NCBI RefSeq assembly: GCF_000379685.1
Contig: NZ_KB903291.1
Location: 186,001 to 250,000, forward strand
DNA from: Catelliglobosispora koreensis DSM 44566
GTDB lineage: Bacteria > Actinomycetota > Actinomycetes > Mycobacteriales > Micromonosporaceae
Direction: 5' to 3'
Length of the DNA stretch: 64,000 nt
The number at the start of each line of letters is the position of its first letter. Positions within the stretch are counted from its first letter, which is position 1. The translations under genes were made by a program, and so were the position numbers. The notes below the pieces were generated by a model that was not told the DNA's origin, did not search any database, and saw only the letters and a list, made by a program, of their open reading frames with translations. Below, piece after piece: positions 33,496-41,033 of this stretch.

Positions 33496-33570
33496 TTCGG
33501 GCGCTCTAGCGGGAGTCAAGGCCCCTGCGGGGGCGCTGCGCTCCTTGACTCCCGCTGGCGAGCGCCCGAA
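33496..33570. repeat. Very long hairpin (75 nt, about 25 bp stem)
   Basis: TTCGGGCGCTC (33,496-33,506) and AGCGGGAGTCAAGG (33,508-33,521) pair with CCTTGACTCCCGCT (33,543-33,556) and GAGCGCCCGAA (33,560-33,570), interrupted only by 1- and 3-nt bulges. The 21-nt loop contains its own CCCCTGCGGGG. It lies between the XRE gene stop and the island gene at 33,357, with no T-run, so it may be a terminator-like or mobile repeat at the module boundary. Confidence 0.75.
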
Positions 33571-33604
33571 TCTCTGGGCACTCTCCGCCCGTGCTGCCTC
33601 GGGA

Positions 33605-34201
33605 CTACGACAGGCTGACGAGGCGGTCGCGGTAACTGCGGATGGTCTCGCTGAGTTGTTTCGGGTCTGTGCCGCTGGTGACGAGCTCGTCGAGTTCGCC
33701 GAGGAGGTCGTAGATCTGGCGGCGCATGATCCGTGCGGCTTCGGCGGCTTCGGAGTCGACGGATTCGAGCATCGACGTAACGCGGCGGGAGATCTCGACG
33801 CTGCGTTCGTCTGCCGTGGTGGCGCCGTCTTCGGGCAGGGTGAGGCCGGCGACCTGCCGGTAATGGCGGGGTTCAACATCGCCAATGGGCGCCTGGCCGC
33901 GTAGCCAGCGCACAAGCCGGACCCGATCGATCACGATCTCGGGGGTGATTTGGATCTGGTCGTCGCTGTCGTCGTCGGGCATGAGCAGGCTCTCCGGTGG
34001 CACGCCGAGCACGTAGGCCAGGCGGAGCCATTCGTCGATCGTGGCCGGGGCTTTGCGCCGTGATGCCTCGATGTTCATCAGCACGGTGTGGGTCATCGCG
34101 GAGTCGGCGTAGCGGGCGGCGGTGTCCTCGGCTGTGAGGCGCTGCCGTCGGCGCTCGCGCCGGATCGCCTCGCCCGATATCACCCCTGCTGTCCGACTCA
34201 T
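33605..34201 (-). CDS. XRE-like repressor of the integrative element
   Basis: 198 aa. N-terminal helix-turn-helix (AIRRERRRQRLTAEDTAARY, then HTVLMNIEASRRKAPA), a linker and a helical C-terminal half that may dimerise. It faces the excisionase-like gene across a 140-bp region with two palindromes, the layout of an immunity-repressor/excisionase switch in actinomycete elements. No peptidase or ligand domain is seen, so relief of repression probably needs another factor such as the XRE-IrrE protein nearby. Confidence 0.82.
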   Translation of the reverse strand: MSRTAGVISGEAIRRERRRQRLTAEDTAARYADSAMTHTVLMNIEASRRKAPATIDEWLRLAYVLGVPPESLLMPDDDSDDQIQITPEIVIDRVRLVRWLRGQAPIGDVEPRHYRQVAGLTLPEDGATTADERSVEISRRVTSMLESVDSEAAEAARIMRRQIYDLLGELDELVTSGTDPKQLSETIRSYRDRLVSLS

Positions 34202-34221
34202 CAGTCGCCCCTCACCTGGCT

Positions 34222-34313
34222 ACTTACGATTTTCGTAAGTTTTGCTTCTCTTCTCGACAAGGTCAGCTTAGCACCGCCATTGTTGCTTCCCACAGGGGTA
34301 AGCGGCGCTTACC
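34222..34313. promoter_or_regulatory. Paired palindromic operators between repressor and excisionase genes
   Basis: Site 1: ACTTACGA-TTT-TCGTAAGT (34,222-34,240), perfect. Site 2: GGTAAGC-GGC-GCTTACC (34,297-34,313), perfect. Both share a (C/G)TTAC/GTAAG core, and a further TAAGT half lies just downstream. They lie on either side of an AT-rich stretch, as expected for a repressor that controls both divergent promoters. Confidence 0.75.
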
Positions 34314-34340
34314 GAATCAGTAAGTGACGAGGTGAGAACA

Positions 34341-34535
34341 GTGCAGGCAGGACTGAGCCGGGACCGGATGTGGACCCACGAGGAGACCGCCGCGTATCTG
34401 GGGGTCGAGGTGCAGACGCTGTACTTCCTCAACCACAAGGGCAAAGGCCCCCGCTACTACAAGGTCGGCCGCTACTGCCGCTACCGCCCGGCCGAGGTCG
34501 ACGCGTGGCTGGAGTCGCAATGCGCCAGCCGATGA
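34341..34535 (+). CDS. Excisionase-like helix-turn-helix protein
   Basis: 64 aa from GTG 34,341, preceded by GAGGTGAG; GTG 34,332 and ATG 34,368 are alternatives. A MerR/Xis-type winged helix: MWTHEETAAYLGVEVQTLYF followed by YYKVGRYCRYRPAEVDAWL. Such proteins bend attachment-site DNA to favour excision. It is the first gene of the rightward operon that ends with the integrase, and overlaps the DUF3800 gene by ATGA. Confidence 0.85.
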   Translation: MQAGLSRDRMWTHEETAAYLGVEVQTLYFLNHKGKGPRYYKVGRYCRYRPAEVDAWLESQCASR

Positions 34536-35218
34536 CCACCGCCCCGGCCGGGTTCCGGCTGCACTACGTGGACGACTCCGGATCGCACGCATCCGGCCTA
34601 GTCTCCTTCACCTGGCTCCAGCTCGACCCCGAATATTGGGCCGCCGCCGAGCAGACCTGGCTGGCATTCCGCCGCGACCTCTACACCCGGTATCGCATCC
34701 CGGCGTCCCGGCCGCTACACGCCACCGACCTGGCCGGTGGCCGCCGCAGCCCGTCCCTCGATCCCGGCTGGGACGCCTCCGAGCACGGCGCGGACGTGAT
34801 CGTGCGGGCCCTGGAGGCGATCGGCGCGCTGGCCGGGATCGCGGTCGGGACGGTGTTCACCCGCATCGGGTCCGACGGGTTCCATGCCGCCAAGTCCGGG
34901 CTCTACCGGCGCCTGACCGATCTGCTCGACGGCGACCTGCGCCAGCGCGGACAGCACGGTCTGGTGGTGATGGACGGCGACGGCTCGGACCCGAGCTACG
35001 CCGCAGCGCACCGGGCGCTCCCGGTTTCGCGACGGTTGATCGAGGCTCCGGTGTTCCGGCTCTCTGAGACCGACCAGTGGGTGCAGATGGCCGACATCGC
35101 GGCGTGGACCGGGTTCCAGGCGTTGCGCCGGCGCCGGGTTCACGGCCGCAAGCTGTGGGGCTGGTATCGGTCCCGGCTCGGGCACCTCGACCTGTTCGGC
35201 GGGCCGCGCGAGCTGTAA
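34532..35218 (+). CDS. DUF3800-domain protein
   Basis: 228 aa from ATG 34,532 (ATGA overlap); ATG 34,520 is possible. It begins LHYVDDSGSHASG, the DUF3800 start signature (YxDDSG), and later has VVMDGDGSD and the QMADIAAW block, giving the conserved acidic residues of a likely nuclease-type (RNase-H-like) fold. DUF3800 genes are frequent in mobile elements, with function unproven. Coupled to the excisionase-like gene, so it belongs to the element's early operon. Confidence 0.82.
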   Translation: MTTAPAGFRLHYVDDSGSHASGLVSFTWLQLDPEYWAAAEQTWLAFRRDLYTRYRIPASRPLHATDLAGGRRSPSLDPGWDASEHGADVIVRALEAIGALAGIAVGTVFTRIGSDGFHAAKSGLYRRLTDLLDGDLRQRGQHGLVVMDGDGSDPSYAAAHRALPVSRRLIEAPVFRLSETDQWVQMADIAAWTGFQALRRRRVHGRKLWGWYRSRLGHLDLFGGPREL

Positions 35219-35226
35219 ACGCAGCA

Positions 35227-35259
35227 GGACCTGCACATCCACGAGCGTGGGGCAGGTCC
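35227..35259 (+). terminator. Hairpin after the DUF3800 gene
   Basis: GGACCTGC (35,227-35,234) pairs with GCAGGTCC (35,252-35,259). There is no T-run. It starts 9 bp after the stop codon and may end or attenuate the first part of the element operon. Confidence 0.5.
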
Positions 35260-35401
35260 GCGCCGCCACCGTAGCACTCCATCGCCCACCTCGGGCAACC
35301 CGTTTTCCCTGACTAGCCCACCGCCACAAGGCGGCCGGGCCGACCTTTCACACCCTTCGACGCTCGAAACATCCCCATTTGTACTGGAAGGAACTCCTCT
35401 C

Positions 35402-36031
35402 ATGGCACCTCTGCTCTCCCCGAACGGTGACGGCCGCTACCAGGTCCGCTGGACCGAAGACGGCAGGCCGCGCACCCGTGTGTTCACCTCCGCCGCCGAC
35501 GCGCGCCGCTTCCACGCCATGCGCGTCGCCGAGCCGGTCACCCCGACCCTCGCCGAGGTGATCGAGAAATGGGCCGGGCAGACCGCCTACGCCGAGGCCA
35601 CCCACAGGCGGATCAAGCACACCCGCGAACAGCTGGTCCAGCCGTTCTTCGGCGACACCCCGATCGAGTCGATCACTCGGGACCAGGTCCGCCACTGGGT
35701 CAGCTGGCTACTCAAAGATCGGCAGCTCAGTGCTTCCACGGTGCGCCAGCACTTCTGCGTCCTGCGGGCAGCAATGGCGTGGGCGGTGGACGCCCTGCTC
35801 ATCACGGACAGCCCGTGCGCCCAGATCCCGCTGCCGCGCGTGCCACGCGCACAGCGGGCGATGGCTTTGACCAGGATCGCCGCGCCGAAGCTGGTCGCCC
35901 GCAAGGCGCCCGGACACCAGCGCGACTGCGGAGCCCTGGCCGACCTGCGCCGGGCACTGGCCGGCACAGGCACCGCCGAGGAGCTCACCGGATTCCTGCG
36001 CGGCCTGGACCTCGCCGCCGACCTCGACTAA
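35402..36031 (+). CDS. Free-standing integrase N-terminal (core-binding) domain
   Basis: 209 aa with GGAAGGA before the ATG. Residues 1-45 form the arm-binding strand domain (NGDGRYQVRWTEDGRPRTRV) and about 50-135 the SAM-like core-binding domain (PTLAEVIEKWAG, HRRIKHTREQLVQPFFG, VRHWVSWLLKDRQLSASTVR). The catalytic domain with R...HxxR...Y is absent; a short helical tail ends the protein. It lies 75 bp upstream of the complete recombinase and has no frame disruption, so it looks deliberate rather than decayed. It may bind attachment sites and modulate the recombinase. Confidence 0.78.
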   Translation: MAPLLSPNGDGRYQVRWTEDGRPRTRVFTSAADARRFHAMRVAEPVTPTLAEVIEKWAGQTAYAEATHRRIKHTREQLVQPFFGDTPIESITRDQVRHWVSWLLKDRQLSASTVRQHFCVLRAAMAWAVDALLITDSPCAQIPLPRVPRAQRAMALTRIAAPKLVARKAPGHQRDCGALADLRRALAGTGTAEELTGFLRGLDLAADLD

Positions 36032-36106
36032 CACCCTTCGCTTCCGCACGGCCCGCCCGTCTGGCCACACCCCCTTACCCCTCAACATGTTTGGAGCAAC
36101 ACCACC

Positions 36107-37465
36107 ATGTCCAACGGCTGGGTCGAACCCTTCACCACTGCCTCCGGCGACACCCGCTACCGCGCCCGGTACCTCGACCGCCGCGGCAAGCAGCAGACCG
36201 AGAACACCTACGCCAAGAAGCGCCAGGCCAAGCGAGCCGCCACCGCTGCGGCGGTCAAGGCCCGCTCCGGGGCCAACACCGACTTCGCCCTGGGCAAGCA
36301 GAAGTTCTCCACCTACGTCCTGGAGACGTGGCTGCCCAACCACATCATCGAGATCTCCACCCTCCAGGGCTACACCGGAATGATCAACAAACACTTGCTG
36401 CCGTGGTTCGGCGAGATGCGGCTGATCGACATCAACGCGCAGACCGTCCGTGAATGGATCACCCACCTGCAAACGTTGCAGCCCAAGCTTTCCGCCAAAT
36501 ATCTCTACAACCTGAAGAACTGCCTCAGCGCGATCTTCAGCACCGCGGTCAACGACGAGATCCTGCCCGCCCATCCGGTCCACGGCGTGAAGACACCGAC
36601 CGTGGCGGCGAAGGTCGTGAAGGTCATCACCCCGGAGCAGTTCGACGTCCTCTACGACGAGCTGCCCTACGGCGACATGCAGCTGCTAGTCGAGACCGAC
36701 ATCGAGACCGGGCTGCGGTGGAGCGAGCTGATCGACCTGCGGCCCCGGGACTTCTCCCACGGCTACACCCGCATCACCGTGACCCACGCCGCCGTCGAGG
36801 TCTCCACCAAGTTCACCGTCGACGGCTCCCGCTTCGTGCTCAAGGAGTACCCGAAAGACGGCGAGCATCGGGTCGTCCAGATCACCCAGCAGCTCGCGGC
36901 CAAGCTCGCCCACCACGTCGAAGTCAACCAGATCGGCGACGACGACCTCATGTTCGAGTACATCGAACCGCCGGCCCGACCCAAGCCGGTCAAGGTAGTC
37001 CCCGACCCGGAGACTCTGGGCTGGACCGAACCCAACGCCAAAGGCCGCATCTACCAGCACGGCACCAAAACCGCGTACACCGCGGCACCGTGCCGCTGCC
37101 AGTTCTGCCGCGACGCGATGTCGATCTACCGGGCCGAACGCCGCGCGGCGGGCAAGGACCGCGCGCCGAAACCGCCGACGCGCCAGCAGCGCGAGAAGCA
37201 CATCACCAAGGACTGGTTCCGCAACAACGTGTGGAAGCCAGCCTTACGCAAGGCCAAGCTCGGTATCCACGTCCGGGTCCACGACCTGCGCCACGCCCAC
37301 GCCTCCTGGCTGCTCGCCGGAGGCACCAACATCAACGTCGTCAAGGAACGCCTCGGACACGGCAGCATCAAGACCACCGAGCGCTACCTGCACAGCCTGC
37401 CCGACGCCCAGGATGAAGCCGTTGACGCGTTCGCCTCGATCCGCAACAGGAGCAAACGTCGTTAG
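36107..37465 (+). CDS. Tyrosine recombinase (site-specific integrase)
   Basis: 452 aa. Arm-binding domain (about 1-55), core-binding domain (60-160) and catalytic domain with the first Arg in ETGLRWSELIDL, HxxR-type box DLRHAHASWLLAGG, LGHGSIKTTERY with the nucleophilic Tyr. An insertion between the catalytic Arg and the His box carries CRCQFC and may form a small zinc knuckle; it is longer than in most phage integrases. It is the likely enzyme for the tRNA-Met scar, although it is 9 kb from it. A terminator follows the stop. Confidence 0.93.
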   Translation: MSNGWVEPFTTASGDTRYRARYLDRRGKQQTENTYAKKRQAKRAATAAAVKARSGANTDFALGKQKFSTYVLETWLPNHIIEISTLQGYTGMINKHLLPWFGEMRLIDINAQTVREWITHLQTLQPKLSAKYLYNLKNCLSAIFSTAVNDEILPAHPVHGVKTPTVAAKVVKVITPEQFDVLYDELPYGDMQLLVETDIETGLRWSELIDLRPRDFSHGYTRITVTHAAVEVSTKFTVDGSRFVLKEYPKDGEHRVVQITQQLAAKLAHHVEVNQIGDDDLMFEYIEPPARPKPVKVVPDPETLGWTEPNAKGRIYQHGTKTAYTAAPCRCQFCRDAMSIYRAERRAAGKDRAPKPPTRQQREKHITKDWFRNNVWKPALRKAKLGIHVRVHDLRHAHASWLLAGGTNINVVKERLGHGSIKTTERYLHSLPDAQDEAVDAFASIRNRSKRR

Positions 37466-37471
37466 GGCAGC

Positions 37472-37509
37472 AGAGGGTTGCGCAAGGAAGTGACCTCGCA
37501 CAACCCTCT
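37472..37509 (+). terminator. Terminator after the integrase
   Basis: AGAGGGTTG (37,472-37,480) pairs with CAACCCTCT (37,501-37,509), followed by TC. It starts 6 bp after the integrase stop and lies just beyond the end of the convergent small minus-strand gene, so it may serve both. Confidence 0.7.
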
Positions 37510-37531
37510 TCACTCAGTTCCCCGGTCAGGC

Positions 37532-37684
37532 TCATCCCTTGGGGTGCAACGCTCTGAGCGCTCTGATGATCGCCGGGCGCTGCTGTGGCGTGGTGCCACG
37601 AAGAACCAGAACGTAGACGGTCACCGTGGAGATCTGCCGCATCGCCGCCAGCGCAAGGACGCTCCAGACCAGCAGCTCGGTCAT
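37532..37684 (-). CDS. Small single-span membrane protein
   Basis: 50 aa. MTELLVWSVLALAAMRQIST followed by VTVYVLVLRG forms a long hydrophobic segment, then a basic tail (RPAIIRALRALHPKG). Its ATG lies within the TGA of the upstream gene (ATGA overlap at 37,681-37,684), strong support for translation. The function is unknown; such short coupled membrane peptides are common in actinomycete elements. Confidence 0.72.
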   Translation of the reverse strand: MTELLVWSVLALAAMRQISTVTVYVLVLRGTTPQQRPAIIRALRALHPKG

Positions 37685-38721
37685 GCCTGATCCTCGGATG
37701 TGCTTGCCCAGTAGGCCAGCCAGGCGTGGCTGACCTTGCTGTGGGAGGACAGGCGAGTCAGCATGGCGTCGCCTTCCGGTTGCTCCGGCATAGTCGTGCT
37801 GCGTAGAGCAGCATTGACGTCCCCAGGTCCAGGTTGATCCACAATGGAGTATGTGGCGTGAGCGTCAGTGCGGTCGACCGTGCATTCGGGCATCCCGAAC
37901 AGGTTGTTCACCAGCAGATAGGCCGTCTCATCACGGGGCGGCCCGTCAGGCCATTCGATGCTCAGATGATTGCCGCTGGCCCACCACTTGCTCCACAGCG
38001 CACCGCCGAAAGCATTGTGGCGGCGCAGGATCCCGCTAGTCAGCGCGACCGGGCCGTGGGTCCTGGTCCACTGCCCCAGGTCTTTCCTCTCCTCCCAGGT
38101 GAGCGCTTCGCTCCTGTTCCATGTCCAGCGTGGCGGCTCGTCGAATACCGATTGGGCGAAGGCCACCGCTGCCTTCCATGTCTTGGCCTTCACCCCGCTC
38201 AGGAACACCCGCGCCTGCGGCTGATCGGCCAGGTAGAGCTCCACGCATCGCCGGTATTGGCGATACCGCAATCCCACCGCGCCCCACACCTCGTCCTCGA
38301 CCGCTCTCGGCAGCAGATCCACCAGGAGGGCAGGCAACGCGTCGGGACACAGCTGAAGCGTGAGCGTGCCGTGAGGGCTAGGTGTGGCCGAATGGAAGAC
38401 ACGCGCCGAACAGGTGAACCCACAGCCGGGACGTAGTTGCAGGTAGTCGACGGCTTTTCTGGATGCCCAGGCAATCTCAGTCTCAAGTTCCTGCTGCGAC
38501 TGCGATGCGGCCTGGCCGAGAAAGTGTGACGCCAGATCGATGACCTGCTCGGCGTCGGCACGATAATCAGCGTCGTGCAGTGCCGCCTCCAGCACGCGAC
38601 GGTGATGCCTGGTCAGGCCCGCGAGCGTCGGGCGTAGTTGTTCGATGGCAAGAGATCGAGCTTCGCCGGTCACTTGAATGCGGCGATCCACCAGCTGCTC
38701 TTCAAGGGCCTTGTTCGGCAT
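37681..38721 (-). CDS. Hypothetical protein downstream of the integrase
   Basis: 346 aa with AAGGAG 6 nt before the ATG. No family is recognised. The N-terminal 150 residues are helical (RSLAIEQLRPTLAGLTRHHR), the middle has strands with a C-G-F-T-C pair (GCGFTCSARVFH), and a Trp-rich stretch follows (RWTWNRSEALTWEERKDLGQ). It is translationally coupled to the 50-aa membrane protein, so the two probably act together. Could be a helper of conjugation or an exclusion function; this cannot be decided from sequence. Confidence 0.72.
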   Translation of the reverse strand: MPNKALEEQLVDRRIQVTGEARSLAIEQLRPTLAGLTRHHRRVLEAALHDADYRADAEQVIDLASHFLGQAASQSQQELETEIAWASRKAVDYLQLRPGCGFTCSARVFHSATPSPHGTLTLQLCPDALPALLVDLLPRAVEDEVWGAVGLRYRQYRRCVELYLADQPQARVFLSGVKAKTWKAAVAFAQSVFDEPPRWTWNRSEALTWEERKDLGQWTRTHGPVALTSGILRRHNAFGGALWSKWWASGNHLSIEWPDGPPRDETAYLLVNNLFGMPECTVDRTDAHATYSIVDQPGPGDVNAALRSTTMPEQPEGDAMLTRLSSHSKVSHAWLAYWASTSEDQA

Positions 38722-38972
38722 GACGTCTCCTTGTCCCTGCCGCGCCGGCTCGGCGGGTTCAAGTACGTCAGGCTCATCGCCAGTGGTCAGCTGAATGCGA
38801 TCTGCGCAGCTGGATACCTCGATCCCGCAGCGGTCCCCGTCTTCAGCCGGCGATGACGGTTTCCTGCCTCACGCCTGCGCGGCGCCGAGAATGACTCTAA
38901 CCGATGCGTCAACCGATGCGCATGAGACGGCAACGTCGCCGTCGCGCATCAACCGGTCTTAGATCGCCCGAC

Positions 38973-40271
38973 CTACAGCTCGCTGATCTCCTTCGATCGT
39001 GGATTCGCCCAGGGGGTGCTGATCGACGGGGGAAGGTCCGCGGCGGCTGGTCCGATGCTTCCAAGTACATCGGCCAGTGCACCAGTGCGCAGGTTTTCGA
39101 CGAGGCAGGCTACACAGATGTCGTCAGCGTCGCTGCATCCTCTGCCCGTCACCAAGTTACGGGCGTGGTTCCAGGCCGCGTCGGCATGGTCGCATCGCAT
39201 CGCCCGCCACGTGCCCGCTTGCATTTCGGCTGGCAGCGCCGCTGCGACCGATGGCCTCATCGGGAGGAACAACCGTCCGTTGTCCTCCTGGACGACGAAC
39301 ACCCGGTCAAGGTAGTCGCACTCGTCGGGCTGCGGGTCGTGTTCAGCCACCCATCGCGCCGCTTCGCTGACCGGTCCCGGCCCCCACAGCAGATCCGCCG
39401 GGAAGCGGGTCGCCTCATACCAGGAGTCGTATTCGCGTAGCCCCGGGTCGGCGCGCAACTCCTCCGGGCGGAAGTAGGCGCGCAGCACCACACAGGTCCA
39501 TCCCGGCACGTCCGCCTCGTGGTTCAAATCCCGCGCCAGGCCGGTGTCCTGTGCCTTGCCGTCGTCGTCCCAGACCGTGGCGATCACCTCGCGGCGCAGG
39601 GGCGCCGGATAGAGCCGGCCACCCGGCGTGGCGACGCCCCACAGCTGGTTGATGATTTCGGCGACATCGCTAAGGGTCCGCACCGCCTCCACCGGCCCAT
39701 GAAGGTGATACCCGTTGGCATGCGCGACGAAGTTTCGCAGCGCCGTGAGGGCCTTCTCCTGGCCCCGGTTGCGGTGTCCTCGTAGCAAGCCCACGCCACG
39801 CGCCCATCCATAGAGCCCGTTGAGCATGCCGTTGAACGCGATCCCCCGCCCCGGGCTCAACCGCAGCTTCCACTTGGCGTGCTTTCTGATCAGCTTGATG
39901 ACATCTTCGTAGTCGGTCACGCTGAACGAATGCTCGGCGCCGACGAGGTCGATCAGAATCAGCGTCCCGTGATGCCATTCAAGGAACCGGTCGCGCAGCG
40001 CCTGTTCGATCACCAACAACGCATGGTCGCCGACCAGCGTGAAGATCTCGTAGCACATGATCCCGTGTGCGAACACGGCCCGCAGGTGCTCGAAGCTCTG
40101 CCTGGTCCCGTCGGCCACCGCCGCGGCAAGCTCAAGACCCGCAACGCATTCCTGCTGAAACTGCGCGGCGCCCTCCGGTGTCATCTGCACGCCGATGCCG
40201 AGTCCGTGCGGGGTGAACCGCAGTGTGCGCGCGTCAGGCTCCTGAAGCTCGGCGAGGGTTTTGATCTCCAC
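38973..40271 (-). CDS. HEPN-motif protein of unknown function
   Basis: 432 aa. Residues 70-185 are helical with the pattern YEIFTLVGDHALLVIEQALR, and end in an Rx4H motif: R179-N-F-V-A-H184 within ALRNFVAHANGYH. This matches HEPN ribonuclease-type or HEPN-like domains used in toxins and anti-phage proteins. The C-terminal half has CxxC (DICVACL) and acidic stretches. It stands alone on minus between hypothetical genes. RNase activity is inference, and some HEPN proteins are inactive. Confidence 0.68.
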   Translation of the reverse strand: MEIKTLAELQEPDARTLRFTPHGLGIGVQMTPEGAAQFQQECVAGLELAAAVADGTRQSFEHLRAVFAHGIMCYEIFTLVGDHALLVIEQALRDRFLEWHHGTLILIDLVGAEHSFSVTDYEDVIKLIRKHAKWKLRLSPGRGIAFNGMLNGLYGWARGVGLLRGHRNRGQEKALTALRNFVAHANGYHLHGPVEAVRTLSDVAEIINQLWGVATPGGRLYPAPLRREVIATVWDDDGKAQDTGLARDLNHEADVPGWTCVVLRAYFRPEELRADPGLREYDSWYEATRFPADLLWGPGPVSEAARWVAEHDPQPDECDYLDRVFVVQEDNGRLFLPMRPSVAAALPAEMQAGTWRAMRCDHADAAWNHARNLVTGRGCSDADDICVACLVENLRTGALADVLGSIGPAAADLPPSISTPWANPRSKEISEL

Positions 40272-40340
40272 AGCTGCGCCTTCCTGAATCGGACGAACCG
40301 CTCAGGATAAGGCAAGGTCTGCTATTCCCCGGCATGAATA

Positions 40341-40374
40341 AACCCGAACGGCCACGGGGGAAGCCGTTCGGGTT
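40341..40374. terminator. Bidirectional-type hairpin
   Basis: AACCCGAACGGC (40,341-40,352) pairs with GCCGTTCGGGTT (40,363-40,374), a perfect 12-bp stem with a 10-nt loop. It lies 42 bp after the stop of the minus-strand HTH gene, whose transcript it probably ends. Confidence 0.72.
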
Positions 40375-40415
40375 GCCTGGAAGCATAGACCTCCAGGTGC
40401 TATTACCGAAAGTGG

Positions 40416-40652
40416 TTACACGCCTACAGGTTGCTCGGCGTTGATGACGACGCCCAGGAGGCTGAGGATGGTCGGAACGGCCACGCGGTAGGAACGGCCG
40501 GAACGGATGACCCTGGCCGGGAACGAACCATCGGCGGCCATCTCGTATGCCTTGGTACGCCCGATTCCAATGATCGACGCGGCGGTTTCCAGGTCGGTGG
40601 TCAGGCCGAGGTCGCGGACGTCGTCGACGGTCCATTTCCGCTGGCGAGTCAC
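40416..40652 (-). CDS. Second excisionase-like / DNA-binding HTH protein
   Basis: 78 aa from GTG 40,652 with GAGGAG 6 nt upstream. The core LTTDLETAASIIGIGRTKAY followed by FPARVIRSGRSYRVAVPTI is a MerR/Xis-type winged helix (helix_turn_helix_17-like). Longer in-frame readings to the right are antisense to the DprA-like gene and are not credible. It could control the divergent operon starting at 41,034 or act as a second recombination directionality factor. Confidence 0.8.
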   Translation of the reverse strand: MTRQRKWTVDDVRDLGLTTDLETAASIIGIGRTKAYEMAADGSFPARVIRSGRSYRVAVPTILSLLGVVINAEQPVGV

Positions 40653-41033
40653 GGGCTTCTCCTCGGGTCGGCCTTGCTGTGCCCGATCACTGTGCACAAT
40701 CCGCCTGACCTGCGTCAACAGGCTGCGAGGTGGGGGAATCCAGATCAAAACAACGATGATCAACTCATGCTGGCCGTCCCGCATTGCGGGAAGCGATTCT
40801 CGTGATATAGCCCGCCGACGGGCGCTGTCCAGGGTGGGCCGAGGCACGGTGCCAGGCGGTCTGTGCCGCCGCAAGCCCCCGCGACATACGCCTACGCGGG
40901 TGCCCGGGTTCTGGCTGGCAGAGGTAGGGGCTTGCGGCGGCTGAGCCCGCCTGGCCCTGAGTGCTCGTCCCACCCGGCCACGCGCCCCGCGTAGGTGGCC
41001 AGGTCTTCTTTCGAGCCCTTGCGGAGGCCCTTC
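40653..41033. promoter_or_regulatory. Divergent intergenic region with a 14-bp inverted repeat
   Basis: 381 bp without a gene. It contains CCGCCGCAAGCCCC (40,866-40,879) and its exact complement GGGGCTTGCGGCGG (40,927-40,940), 47 bp apart, plus a nested CCCGCG/CGCGGG pair at 40,878-40,900. It could be a binding site pair for the HTH protein at 40,416, an origin-like structure or an attachment-type site. Confidence 0.5.

Noticed and set aside
33454-33915. 153-aa minus ORF across the long hairpin
   Set aside because: Low-complexity shadow in another frame of the XRE gene and the hairpin.
40866-40940. tRNA-like fold around the inverted repeat
   Set aside because: The acceptor-like arms pair, but there is no valid T loop (GTTCRAN) or anticodon arm.
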